Position numbers and translations under genes: made by a program. This document shows positions 8,271 to 16,913 of a DNA stretch of 64,000 nucleotides, piece by piece. Source of the DNA: Sneathiellales bacterium (GTDB lineage Bacteria; Pseudomonadota; Alphaproteobacteria; JANQFL01); NCBI GenBank assembly GCA_028277845.1, contig JANQFL010000007.1, positions 1-64,000 on the forward strand, read 5' to 3'. The notes beneath the pieces were generated by a model. The model worked only from the letters and a program-made list of their open reading frames with translations, was not told the DNA's origin and made no database searches. The number at the start of each line of letters is the position of its first letter. Position 1 is the first letter of the stretch.

Positions 8271-9794
8271 ATGACACGCTTGGTCGACATGAAGGGGATA
8301 GAAAAGAAATTCCCCGGCGTGCATGCGCTGAAAAACGTGCAGTTCGATCTCAAGTCCGGCGAGGTTCACGCCTTGATGGGCGAGAACGGCGCCGGCAAGT
8401 CGACCTTGATGAAGATCCTCTCGGGTATCTACCAGCGTGATGGCGGCGAGCTGTTGATCGGAGGCCAGGAGGCCAATCCGGTCAGCCCGCGCGAGGCGCA
8501 GGCTCTCGGTATCGGCATCATTCACCAGGAACTGAGCCTGATGAATGATCTGACGGCGGCGCAGAACATTTTCATCGGTCGTGAACCGCGCAGGAGTTTC
8601 GGCCGTCTCGACGAAGCCGCGCTGAATGCCCGGACCGCCGAAATTTTTGCTTCAATGAACCTCGATCTCGACCCGACAGCTGTGGTCGGCGACCTGACGA
8701 TCGCCAAGCAGCAAATGATCGAGATCGCCAAGGCTCTATCCTATCGCTCGAACGTTCTGATCATGGATGAACCGACGGCGGCCCTGAATGACGCCGAGAT
8801 TGCGGAGCTTTTCGTCATCATCCGGCGTCTCCGCGACGAGGGAGTCGGTATCACCTACATCAGTCATAAGATGGATGAGCTGAAACAGATCGCTGACCGC
8901 GTGACCGTGATGCGAGACGGCGAATATGTCGGCACCGTCGTTGCAGCCGATACACCATTGAGTCAAATCATCGCGATGATGGTCGGCCGGGAAGTCAAGG
9001 AAGTTCCCGTTGTTGCCCCTGACCTCAGCGACGCCGAGGTTTCCCTCGAGGTCACGAACCTGTCACGTGGCAAGGACATTCAGGACGTAAGTTTTTCCGT
9101 GCGGAAGGGCGAGATTCTGGGTTTTGCCGGTTTGATGGGAGCCGGGCGAACCGAAGTGGCACGCGCGATATTTGGCGCGGATCCTCGGGACGGTGGGGAA
9201 ATCCGTGTTCACGGACGCCTGGTGGACATCAGATCTCCCGCGGATGCCGTCAATGTCGGTATCGGTTATCTCTCGGAAGACCGGAAGCATTTCGGCCTCG
9301 CGACAGGCATGAACGTGCGCGACAACATCGCTCTCGCCGACATGCGGTCCTTCACCGGGATGGGCGGGATTCTCGACGATGACGGTATGGCTGCCACGGC
9401 ACGAAACTACATTGACCAGCTCGGCATCCGCACCCCGTCCGAGGTGCAGGAGGTCAGACTGCTGTCCGGCGGCAATCAGCAAAAGGTCGTTATTGCCAAG
9501 TGGTTGTTGCGCGATTGCGACGTCTTGATCTTCGACGAACCGACTCGGGGCATCGACGTCGGTGCGAAGTCGGAAATCTACAAGTTGCTGGAGGTTCTTG
9601 CCGATCAAGGCAAGACGATCGTCGTCATTTCCTCCGAACTGCCCGAAATCATGCGGCTGAGTCACAGGATCGCGGTGATGTGCGAAGGGCGATTGACGGG
9701 GATCCTGCCTGGCGGCGAGGAAACCACACAGGAAGACATCATGCACTTGGCAACGCAAAGGGCTGCGGCCATGCAGGTTACGGGGACGCATTAA
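8271..9794 (+). CDS. Sugar ABC transporter ATPase, RbsA/XylG type (two ABC domains)
   Basis: A 507-residue duplicated ATPase of the carbohydrate CUT2 class. The first half has Walker [10 protein letters not shown] (38-46) and Walker [10 protein letters not shown]. The second half has the degenerate GLMGAGRTE loop normal for this class, SGGNQQK and FDEPTRGID. It energises uptake through the permease encoded next. The start is fixed by a strong purine-rich ribosome-binding site just before the ATG at 8271; upstream in-frame codons lack one. The stop overlaps the next start (TAATG). The substrate is inferred to be L-fucose from the linked enzymes. Confidence 0.9.
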   Translation: MTRLVDMKGIEKKFPGVHALKNVQFDLKSGEVHALMGENGAGKSTLMKILSGIYQRDGGELLIGGQEANPVSPREAQALGIGIIHQELSLMNDLTAAQNIFIGREPRRSFGRLDEAALNARTAEIFASMNLDLDPTAVVGDLTIAKQQMIEIAKALSYRSNVLIMDEPTAALNDAEIAELFVIIRRLRDEGVGITYISHKMDELKQIADRVTVMRDGEYVGTVVAADTPLSQIIAMMVGREVKEVPVVAPDLSDAEVSLEVTNLSRGKDIQDVSFSVRKGEILGFAGLMGAGRTEVARAIFGADPRDGGEIRVHGRLVDIRSPADAVNVGIGYLSEDRKHFGLATGMNVRDNIALADMRSFTGMGGILDDDGMAATARNYIDQLGIRTPSEVQEVRLLSGGNQQKVVIAKWLLRDCDVLIFDEPTRGIDVGAKSEIYKLLEVLADQGKTIVVISSELPEIMRLSHRIAVMCEGRLTGILPGGEETTQEDIMHLATQRAAAMQVTGTH

Positions 9795-10792
9795 TGACGG
9801 ACTCAACGATTACGAGCAAGGCATCCGTTCTTGTAGAACGCGGCACCTATCAGAAGCTTTTGGCCTTTGCGAGCCTGGTTGCCTTGCTGATTGGGTTCTC
9901 GATCGCATCGCCGAACTTCATGCAAACATCGAACATGATTGCGATTCTGCAAGCGACCTCGGTGAATGGCGTTTTAGCCGTGGCGGTCACCCTGGTGATC
10001 ATTACCGGCGGCATCGATCTGTCGGTCGGTACACTGATGACCTTTTGTGCCGTGATCGCGGGTGTCGTGCTGACATTCCTTGGTATGCCGCTTTTGATCG
10101 GGGTCGTGGCGGCCATTATCGCCGGAGCCCTTTGCGGACTGTGTTCCGGCACATTCGTGGCGAAAATGAAAATCCCGCCATTCATTGCCACCCTCGGCAT
10201 GATGCTGATTCTCAAAGGCCTGTCGCTGGTGATTTCGGGAACGCGCCCGATCTACTTCAACGACACGCCGGGTTTTCATCTGATTTCCCGCGGGTCGCTG
10301 ATCGGCGAGGTGATTCCGTTTCTGCCGATTCCCAATGGCGTGCTGATCCTGTTTCTCGTCGCGGCCCTCACCGCATACATCCTCAACCGAACCGTTCTGG
10401 GACGCTACACCTTCGCCCTTGGCTCGAACGAAGAAGCCGTGCGTCTTTCCGGCGTAAACACGGATATGTGGAAGATGCGGATTTACGCCCTGGCCGGCGG
10501 TATCTGCGGAATCGGCGGCATTCTCATTGCGTCTCGCCTGAACTCGGCCCAGCCGTCCCTGGGACTGGGTTACGAACTGGAGGCGATTGCCGCCGTGGTC
10601 ATTGGCGGAACATCGCTGTCCGGCGGTCGCGGCACAATTCTCGGCACCTTGATCGGTGCCCTCATCATGGCCGTGCTGACCAATGGTCTGCGCGTCCTTT
10701 CCGTGGCTCAGGAGTGGCAGACCGTCGTCACCGGCGCAATCATCATCCTGGCCGTTTATGCCGACATGGTTCGGCGCAATAAGTCGGCATGA
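9794..10792 (+). CDS. Sugar ABC transporter permease, RbsC type
   Basis: A 332-residue inner-membrane protein with about eight to ten hydrophobic segments. It contains the CUT2 permease motif GGIDLSVG near residue 75 and the C-terminal GGTSLSGGRGTILGT. It forms the membrane pore with the RbsA-type ATPase, whose stop codon overlaps its ATG by one base. A 68-bp gap separates it from the binding-protein gene, as is common when the binding protein is made in excess. Confidence 0.9.
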   Translation: MTDSTITSKASVLVERGTYQKLLAFASLVALLIGFSIASPNFMQTSNMIAILQATSVNGVLAVAVTLVIITGGIDLSVGTLMTFCAVIAGVVLTFLGMPLLIGVVAAIIAGALCGLCSGTFVAKMKIPPFIATLGMMLILKGLSLVISGTRPIYFNDTPGFHLISRGSLIGEVIPFLPIPNGVLILFLVAALTAYILNRTVLGRYTFALGSNEEAVRLSGVNTDMWKMRIYALAGGICGIGGILIASRLNSAQPSLGLGYELEAIAAVVIGGTSLSGGRGTILGTLIGALIMAVLTNGLRVLSVAQEWQTVVTGAIIILAVYADMVRRNKSA

Positions 10793-10860
10793 GCGGTCGG
10801 TGGGAACCGACAAGGCTTGAGTCGAGAACAACAAAATTGAGCAAAAAAGGAGGACTATTC

Positions 10861-11808
10861 ATGCTTACACGTCGATTTATTCTGGGGGTATTGAGTGCGG
10901 CCGTTCTGGCTTCGCCGGCGTCATTCGCCAACGCTGCCGACGAGGTCTACATTCCGCTGGTATCCAAGGGTTTCCAGCACCAGTTCTGGCAAGCGGTTAA
11001 AGCCGGCGCCGAAAAGGCCGCGGGTGAGCTGGGTGTCCGGATCACGTTCGAGGGCCCGGACAACGAAACGATGGTCGACCGGCAGATCGACATGCTGGCG
11101 GCTGCTCTCGCCAACAAACCGAAGGCCATCGGCTTTGCCGCACTGGATAGTCAGGCTGCCATTCCGCTCCTTCGTCAGGCCGATAGCAATGGGATCCCGA
11201 TCGTCGCGTTCGACAGTGGCGTCGATAGCGATATACCGGTCACGACGGCAACGACCGATAACCTCGCCGCTGCAAGTCTCGCGGCAGACAAGATGGCTGA
11301 AAAGATTGGCGGCAAAGGCAAGGTTGCTGTTGTCGCTCACGACCAAACCAGCCGGACGGGCATCGACCGCCGTGACGGTTTTGTGAACCGCATTAAGTCC
11401 AAATACCCGGATATCGACGTGGTCACGATCCAGTACGGACAGGGCGATCACCTGAAGTCGACCGAAGTGACGAAAGCGATCCTGACGGCGAACCCGGACC
11501 TGGACGGCATTTTTGGCACCAACGAAGGCTCTGCCATCGGTGTCGTGAACGGTATTCAGGAACTGGGCGCCAAGGGCGTGGTCATCATCGGGTATGACAG
11601 CGGCAAGGCCCAGAAAGATGCGATCCGAAGCGGTTTGATGGCTGGTGCGATCACTCAGAACCCGGTCGGTATCGGCTATGAAACCGTCAAAGCGGCCGTC
11701 GCCGCCATCAAAGGCGAAAAGGTTCCGCCGCTGATCGACACGGGTTTCTACTACTACGATGCTTCAAACATCGACGACCCGACAATCGCAGCGGTTCTTT
11801 ACGACTAA
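10861..11808 (+). CDS. Periplasmic sugar-binding protein, RbsB type
   Basis: A 315-residue solute-binding protein of the peripla_BP_4 type. It has a Sec signal peptide (positively charged start, hydrophobic core, cleavage near ANA-A at about residue 23) and the two-lobe pattern with IGFAALDS, IVAFDSGV and GTNEGSAIG. An AGGAGG-like ribosome-binding site lies just before the ATG at 10861, consistent with strong translation. It delivers the sugar to the RbsC/RbsA-type transporter. A strong terminator follows directly, closing the operon. Confidence 0.9.
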   Translation: MLTRRFILGVLSAAVLASPASFANAADEVYIPLVSKGFQHQFWQAVKAGAEKAAGELGVRITFEGPDNETMVDRQIDMLAAALANKPKAIGFAALDSQAAIPLLRQADSNGIPIVAFDSGVDSDIPVTTATTDNLAAASLAADKMAEKIGGKGKVAVVAHDQTSRTGIDRRDGFVNRIKSKYPDIDVVTIQYGQGDHLKSTEVTKAILTANPDLDGIFGTNEGSAIGVVNGIQELGAKGVVIIGYDSGKAQKDAIRSGLMAGAITQNPVGIGYETVKAAVAAIKGEKVPPLIDTGFYYYDASNIDDPTIAAVLYD

Positions 11809-11824
11809 TCTCCGCCGTAACCTG

Positions 11825-11852
11825 GGCCCGCCAGCAATGGCGGGCCATTTTT
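11825..11852 (+). terminator. Rho-independent terminator of the sugar ABC operon
   Basis: A perfect 8-bp GC stem (GGCCCGCC and GGCGGGCC) with a 6-nt loop is followed by ATTTTT. It starts 17 bases after the stop codon of the binding-protein gene. Confidence 0.9.
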
Positions 11853-12073
11853 CCGCCTCTCCATTTCCTGTTCCAAAAAAATCTCTCCGCGGTTCGGGGC
11901 TTGACGGTTCGGTGGATCCGGCGGCCATCCGCCACACGGCCGGATGCAGGGGCCAAGGCACATGCCTGCCTGATGCCAATACTTTATGGGCGATATCGAT
12001 CGATCACGCGGTGTTGGAATACGAACCCGGGAAGCACGGGGCATTGTCGGTTTGTCGAATCGATCTCGGTAAA

Positions 12074-12102
12074 TTGACAGCCGACCACACCTATCGTAAG
12101 AA
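12074..12102 (+). promoter_or_regulatory. Sigma-70 promoter of the B12 operon (predicted)
   Basis: TTGACA at 12074-12079 and TAAGAA at 12097-12102 are separated by 17 bp. They lie a few bases before the riboswitch, as expected for an untranslated leader that begins with the aptamer. Confidence 0.55.
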
Positions 12103-12106
12103 TAAA

Positions 12107-12278
12107 GATGACGTTGGTGCCCACCAAAGGTTGGGTGAAAAGGGAAGCCGGTGAAAATCCGGCACTGCCCCCGCAACTGTAAGCGGCGAGCCGACGCTCT
12201 TCGTTAAAGGCCACTGGGAAACCGGGAAGGCTGGAGCGTCGTCTGAGACCCGCAAGTCAGGAGACCTGCCAGCGATCG
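12107..12278 (+). promoter_or_regulatory. Cobalamin (adenosylcobalamin-type) riboswitch aptamer
   Basis: The B12-box architecture is easy to see: GGTGCC at 12116, GGTGAAAAGGGAAGCCGG, then the B12-box region GCCCCCGCAACTGTAAGCGG, CCACTGGGAAACCGGGAAGG and CGCAAGTCAGGAGACCTGCC. The order and spacing match the Rfam cobalamin class. It lies about 340 bp before a BtuB-type receptor gene, so the ligand would lower expression of the uptake operon. The expression platform appears to be the terminator at 12320-12361. Confidence 0.95.
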
Positions 12279-12319
12279 CGTCATCCGTCCGACGAGCGGG
12301 AAGGCTTGTTGGCGTGGCT

Positions 12320-12361
12320 ACCCATCGTGGTGACGCACGTGTCGCTGTGGTGGGTGTTTTT
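12320..12361 (+). terminator. Riboswitch-linked intrinsic terminator (expression platform)
   Basis: Bases 12320-12335 pair with 12340-12355 along all 16 positions, with six G-U pairs, around the loop CACG; GTTTTTC follows. It begins about 40 bases after the aptamer. The position fits transcriptional termination when cobalamin is bound. The many G-U pairs would make the stem easy to replace by an alternative fold. Confidence 0.7.
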
Positions 12362-12485
12362 CGATCTCTCCGAAATCATCCCATCGCTGCCGGCGCCGGA
12401 TCTTCCGGTGCATCGCGGGCCGTTTGCGCCCGCCGTGTTCTCCGATTTTCCGGCTCCGGGACGTGGGCGGGCTTTCCCCCTCCCT

Positions 12486-12605
12486 CGTGAATACACGACG
12501 GCCTCGGCGTCTTGGCGGACCCCCGAGGCCGTTGGGAAGAAGTTGGGGAGCAGTGGCGTCTTGGCGGACCCCCACCGCTCCCCGTGAACGGATGAACCAT
12601 TCACG
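12486..12605 (+). other. Cluster of four hairpins in the btuB leader, two with an identical 15-nt loop
   Basis: Hairpin a is CGTG/CACG (12486-12497). Hairpin b is GGCCTCGG/CCGAGGCC (12500-12530). Hairpin c is GGGGAGCAGTGG/CCACCGCTCCCC with one mismatch (12545-12583). Hairpin d is CGTGAA/TTCACG (12583-12605). Hairpins b and c have unrelated stems but exactly the same loop, CGTCTTGGCGGACCC. The cluster lies after the terminator, so it would be present only in read-through mRNA. No coding sequence explains it. Confidence 0.7.
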
Positions 12606-12620
12606 CAGATGGAGTCTGCA

Positions 12621-14507
12621 ATGAGAAAAGTGATCGAAACGACGACCGATGTCAAAACCACAACAACTCTTTTCGCCGGCGCCCTGGCGGCGACGGCCCT
12701 CGTCATGACCGCGACGACGGCCCGCGCGGAAAGCGATGGGAACGAGACCCTGCCCGAAATGGTGGTGACGGCCAACCGCATCGCCACACCGACAACCAGC
12801 CTGGGCAGTTCGGTGACCGTCATCACCGCCGAGGAACTGGAACGGGAACAGGCAAAGAGCGTCACCGAGGTCCTGCGCAAGGTGCCGGGTCTGGCCGTGT
12901 CGCAGACCGGCGGCACCGGACGCGCAACCGCCGTCCGCATGCGCGGCATGGAGGCCCATCACACCCTGCTGCTGATCAACGGCGTCGAGGTGGCGGATTC
13001 CAGCGCGGCGCAACAGAGTTACGATTTCGGCCATCTGCTGGCCGGCGACATCGAACGCATCGAGATCGTGCGCGGCCCGCAAAGCACCCTCTACGGCGCC
13101 GACGCCATCGGCGGCGTCATCAACATCATCACCCGCAAGGGCAAGGGCACGCCGCGGATCACCGCCGCCGCCGAATACGGCAGCTTCGGCACGGCCAGCG
13201 CCCGCTCCGGCCTGTCGGGATCGCAAGGCATGTTCAACTATGCCGCCGACGTCGCCTATCTGACGGCGGACGGCTTCTCCGCCGCCAGCGAACGCAACGG
13301 CAACAGCGAAAACGACGGGTACCGCAACCTGACGCTCAATGGCCGGTTCGGCGTCGATATCACCGACTGGTTCAGCGTCGACGCCATCGTACGGGTGATG
13401 AATTCGCATCTGGAATACGATGGCTGGTCGGGCGGTATCGCCATCGACAGCGACGACAACATGGACAAGCGCGAACGCAGCGGCAAGCTGAGCGCCAACG
13501 TATCCCTGTTCGACGGCGCCCTGCAGAACAGCGTCTCGGCCTTCGTCACGTCGTCCGAGCGCGACATCTACGACGGGAATACCCAGACGTCGTTCTATGA
13601 CGGCGGCAAGGACAAATTCGAGTACCAGGGTACGTGGACCGTGATCGACAACCACGTGCTGGTGTTCGGCGCCGAAACCGAGCGCGAGAAAGCGGAAACC
13701 AGCGGCGGCATCGACAAAAGCGTCCGCAACAACGGCTTTTACGCCGACTACCAGGTCAATCTGTTGGACGGCGGCCTGGCCTTGACCGTCGGCGGGCGGA
13801 TCGACGACCACGCCTCGTTCGGCCAACACGATACCTACCGAGTCACCGGCGCGTATCTGTTCGACGACTGGGGGACCCGGTTGCACGCCAGTTGGGGCAC
13901 CGGCTTCCGTGCGCCCAGCCTGTTCGAGCTGTTCTCGACGTCTTATGGCAACCCCGATCTCCAACCGGAAAAGAGCAAAGGCTGGGATGCCGGAATCGAA
14001 CAGAGCCTGTGGGACGATCGCGTCGTGCTCGACGTCACCTGGTTCCACAACCGTACCGAAAATCTGATCACCTTCACCTGGCCGGACGGCTACAAGAACA
14101 TCGCCTCCACCCGCGCGTTCGGCCTGGAGACGACGCTGAACGCGGACATCAGCGACAGTGTCGGCCTGTGGGCCAACCACACCTACAGCGAAAGTGAAAA
14201 CACCGCCACCGGCCAGGTGCTGCCGCGGCGGCCACGCCACCAGGCATCGTTCGGCGTCTCGTGGACACCCATCGCCGGCCTGACCGCAGATGCCGACATG
14301 CGGTTCACCGGGCAAAACTACGACAGCGCTACCGGCGCCTACCTCGGCGGTTACACCGTCTTCAATGTCCGGGCTGCGTACGACATCACCGAAAAGGTCG
14401 GCGTCTTCGGACGCATCGAAAACCTGTTCGACAAGAAATACGAGGAAGTGGACACCTACGGCACGGCGGGCTTCTCGGCCTATGCCGGCCTCAAGGTGCG
14501 GTTCTAG
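12621..14507 (+). CDS. btuB: TonB-dependent outer-membrane cobalamin receptor, BtuB type
   Basis: A 628-residue receptor, close to the usual BtuB length. A signal peptide ends near residue 36 (TARA-E). A TonB box follows (LPEMVVTA, 44-51), then the plug with VRMRGM and IVRGPQSTLYGADAIGGVINIITRKG. The rest is beta-barrel and ends in the C-terminal phenylalanine KVRF required for assembly. The riboswitch upstream and the BtuF/C/D-like genes downstream make cobalamin or a corrinoid the likely ligand. I chose the ATG at 12621, where the signal peptide begins. Confidence 0.92.
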   Translation: MRKVIETTTDVKTTTTLFAGALAATALVMTATTARAESDGNETLPEMVVTANRIATPTTSLGSSVTVITAEELEREQAKSVTEVLRKVPGLAVSQTGGTGRATAVRMRGMEAHHTLLLINGVEVADSSAAQQSYDFGHLLAGDIERIEIVRGPQSTLYGADAIGGVINIITRKGKGTPRITAAAEYGSFGTASARSGLSGSQGMFNYAADVAYLTADGFSAASERNGNSENDGYRNLTLNGRFGVDITDWFSVDAIVRVMNSHLEYDGWSGGIAIDSDDNMDKRERSGKLSANVSLFDGALQNSVSAFVTSSERDIYDGNTQTSFYDGGKDKFEYQGTWTVIDNHVLVFGAETEREKAETSGGIDKSVRNNGFYADYQVNLLDGGLALTVGGRIDDHASFGQHDTYRVTGAYLFDDWGTRLHASWGTGFRAPSLFELFSTSYGNPDLQPEKSKGWDAGIEQSLWDDRVVLDVTWFHNRTENLITFTWPDGYKNIASTRAFGLETTLNADISDSVGLWANHTYSESENTATGQVLPRRPRHQASFGVSWTPIAGLTADADMRFTGQNYDSATGAYLGGYTVFNVRAAYDITEKVGVFGRIENLFDKKYEEVDTYGTAGFSAYAGLKVRF

Positions 14508-14519
14508 AAGGAAACAGAC

Positions 14520-15092
14520 ATGACGCAATCACACATCGTCGAAGAACCCGGCGCGGGACGGCTGGAGGTATTTCCCCTCGACACCGCCGAGGATTTCCTG
14601 CACGGCCTGTTGACCGACGTGTTCGAGAACCATTGGGACGAGATCGTCTTCGGCCCCTTGGTGCAGGGCGCGGTGTTCGAGATCCATGCGCCCAACGCGC
14701 CGACGGGAATCCGCACACTCGACGGCTATCTCACCGTCAATTTCGGTGCCTGGCACTTTCATCTCTGCATCGGCGAACACAAGGGATCGAGCAAGTCCCC
14801 GACACCGCCGGACGTCGCCGCCCACCGCCGTTGCAGCCGGGCGGAAATGCTGCGGGTGTTGAATTCCGACGGCTCGCCGCGGAGCTGGCAGATGCGGTTC
14901 CTCAACGGCCATGACGAGCAGATGATGACCGTGTTCTTTCCCAACCCGTTCATCACCAAGGAGGAGAAGGTGCTGAAGACACCCGATTGGTCGCGGCTTG
15001 CCATGTGGGACAAGTTTCGCCGTACTTATCTTGGACTTGAACCGGACCCGCTCGACCGCACTTGCGAAAGGTTCCTCTGTGGCGGTCATTAG
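14520..15092 (+). CDS. Unrecognised protein of the B12 uptake operon
   Basis: A 190-residue protein with no signal peptide or membrane segment, so probably cytosolic. I do not recognise the family. It is rich in His, Trp and Cys in places that look ordered: WHFHLCIGEHKG in the middle and CERFLCGGH at the very C-terminus. These could bind a metal or a corrinoid/tetrapyrrole, which would fit its place between the receptor and the binding-protein genes. It starts 12 bases after btuB with a purine-rich site (AAGGAAA) and overlaps the next gene. A corrinoid-processing or reducing role is only a guess from context. Confidence 0.7.
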   Translation: MTQSHIVEEPGAGRLEVFPLDTAEDFLHGLLTDVFENHWDEIVFGPLVQGAVFEIHAPNAPTGIRTLDGYLTVNFGAWHFHLCIGEHKGSSKSPTPPDVAAHRRCSRAEMLRVLNSDGSPRSWQMRFLNGHDEQMMTVFFPNPFITKEEKVLKTPDWSRLAMWDKFRRTYLGLEPDPLDRTCERFLCGGH

Positions 15093-15912
15093 GCTGGCGG
15101 TCCTGTTTCTCCTCGCCGGTATGGCCGCCACCACGGCGGCGGCGGATGCGGAGGGGCCGAAACGCATCGCCAGCCTCGGCGTCTGCGCCGACCAGTTCAT
15201 CCTCGGTCTGGTCACGCCCGACCGTATCGCCGCCCTGTCGCCTTATGCCGCCGACCCGGCGTTGTCGTTGTTCCGCGACCGAGCGCGCGGGCTGCCCGTC
15301 ACCCGGGGATCCGCCGAAGAGCTGATCGCCCTCAAGCCCGACCTAGTGGTGGCCAATCGCTGGGGCCAATCGAAAACGCTGACGGTCGTGGAGCGGCTCG
15401 GCATTCCGGTCCTCAGGCTGACCCTGCCGACCACTTTCGCGGAGGTGATGGCGGAAACCCGTCGCGTCGCCAAGGCGTTCGGCGTGCCGGAACGCGGCGA
15501 GCGTCTCATCGCCGCCGCACAAGCCCGTATCGCCGCCGTCAGGGCCGCGGCACAGCCCGGCCGGCCGAAGGCCGTGTACATCATGCCGGGCGGATACACG
15601 GCGGGCCGGGAGAGTTTCGTCGATACGGTGTTCACCAATGCGGGCGCCGACAACATCGCGGCCACCCTGGGCAAGACCGGCTGGACGGGGCTGCCGCTCG
15701 AGGAACTGGTCCGCGCCGATCCCGACGTCCTGGTGTTCGGCTTCTTCCGGCCCGGCAAGCATTCGCTGGCCACCCGCTACCGCCGTCACGGCCTGCTGAC
15801 CCATCTTGCCGCGGAGAAATCCGTCATCGACATGCCCGACCGTTTCTGGATCTGCGGCGGCTGGTTCCTGCACGAAGCGGTGTCCCATCTGGCGAAGGGC
15901 CTGCGCCGATGA
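15079..15912 (+). CDS. btuF: Periplasmic corrinoid-binding protein, BtuF type
   Basis: A 277-residue helical-backbone (TroA/BtuF-type) binding protein. It has a signal peptide ending near TTAAA-D, then the domain start KRIASLGVCADQFILGL and the conserved ALKPDLVVA and RADPDVLVFG. The preferred start is the GTG at 15079, which overlaps the end of the preceding gene and has GAAAGG upstream; earlier in-frame starts would place extra residues before the signal peptide. It delivers the ligand to the FecCD-type permease that follows, with overlapping ATGA. An iron-chelate ligand cannot be excluded from sequence, but the riboswitch argues for cobalamin. Confidence 0.85.
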   Translation: MAVIRLAVLFLLAGMAATTAAADAEGPKRIASLGVCADQFILGLVTPDRIAALSPYAADPALSLFRDRARGLPVTRGSAEELIALKPDLVVANRWGQSKTLTVVERLGIPVLRLTLPTTFAEVMAETRRVAKAFGVPERGERLIAAAQARIAAVRAAAQPGRPKAVYIMPGGYTAGRESFVDTVFTNAGADNIAATLGKTGWTGLPLEELVRADPDVLVFGFFRPGKHSLATRYRRHGLLTHLAAEKSVIDMPDRFWICGGWFLHEAVSHLAKGLRR

Positions 15913-16913
15913 CCGCGCCTCGCATGGCCACGATCCTCCTGCACGGCGCTTTGTCGAGCGTGGTGGCCGGTTTGCTGGCGTGGAACCTGAGCCAGGGTTA
16001 CGTCCCGTTGCCGTTGATCGATATCTGGTCCGGCCTTTTGGGCGGTGGCGATGAACAGGCCGTATTGATCGTGCGCGAAATTCGTCTGCCGCGTGCCCTG
16101 CTGGGTATGGTCGTCGGCTTTTCCCTCGGCATCGCCGGCGCCGCCCTGCAGGGCCTGCTGCGCAACCCCCTGGCCGAACCCGGCCTGCTCGGCATAACCT
16201 CCATGGCCGGGTTGGGCGCGGTAATCGTGATCTATTTCGGCTGGGCCGAATTGTCCGCCTACCTGCTGCCCGGCGCCGGCATGATCGGTGCCTTCATCGC
16301 CGTCGGCCTCTTGTTCATACTGTCCGGGCGCGAAGCCAGCGTACTGACCGTCATCCTGGCAGGCGTAGCGATCAACAGCCTGGCCATCGCCCTGACCTCC
16401 CTGGCGATGAACCTGGCGCCCAGTCCCTGGGCGGTGACCGAGATGCTGTTCTGGATCATGGGCTCTCTGAAGGACCGCAGCCTGACCGACATCGGCCTGT
16501 CGCTGCCGTTCATGGCCGTCGGCTGGCTTCTTCTGCTGTCCTGCGCCCGCGCACTGGATGCGTTGACCCTGGGCGAGGAAACCGCTCACAGCCTGGGCAT
16601 CAACCTGACCGGCGTGCACCTGCGTTTGATCGGTGGCACCGCCTTGTGCGTCGGCGCGGGTGTTGCGGTGGCCGGCAGCATCGCGTTCGTCGGCCTGGTC
16701 GTGCCGCACCTGCTGCGCCCCCTGGTCGGCCACCGGCCGAGCCGGTTGCTGATCGTCAGTGGCCTGGGTGGTGCGGCACTGACCATGCTGGCCGACATGG
16801 CTGTGCGCGGTATCGTGACCAATCCCGAGATGAACCTGGGCGTGTTCACGGCGCTGATCGGTGCCCCGTTTTTCCTCTATCTGATCCTCAAGACCCGTCG
16901 GAGCATGCGATGA
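15909..16913 (+). CDS. btuC: FecCD-family ABC permease, BtuC type
   Basis: A 334-residue inner-membrane protein with about ten transmembrane helices. It contains the family signature GAALQGLLRNPLAEPGLLG (near residues 78-96) and the C-terminal FVGLVVPHLLRPLVGHRP. It forms the translocation pathway for corrinoid with the ATPase encoded next. It overlaps both neighbours by four bases, so the uptake genes are translated as a block. Confidence 0.9.
   Translation: MTAPRMATILLHGALSSVVAGLLAWNLSQGYVPLPLIDIWSGLLGGGDEQAVLIVREIRLPRALLGMVVGFSLGIAGAALQGLLRNPLAEPGLLGITSMAGLGAVIVIYFGWAELSAYLLPGAGMIGAFIAVGLLFILSGREASVLTVILAGVAINSLAIALTSLAMNLAPSPWAVTEMLFWIMGSLKDRSLTDIGLSLPFMAVGWLLLLSCARALDALTLGEETAHSLGINLTGVHLRLIGGTALCVGAGVAVAGSIAFVGLVVPHLLRPLVGHRPSRLLIVSGLGGAALTMLADMAVRGIVTNPEMNLGVFTALIGAPFFLYLILKTRRSMR

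Noticed and set aside
12306-12587. A 93-codon frame between the riboswitch and btuB
   Set aside because: It begins at TTG without a ribosome-binding site and runs through the terminator stem and the hairpin cluster, so its sequence is explained by RNA structure.
12318-14528. A 736-codon frame antisense to btuB
   Set aside because: Shadow frame opposite a receptor with signal peptide, TonB box and C-terminal Phe.
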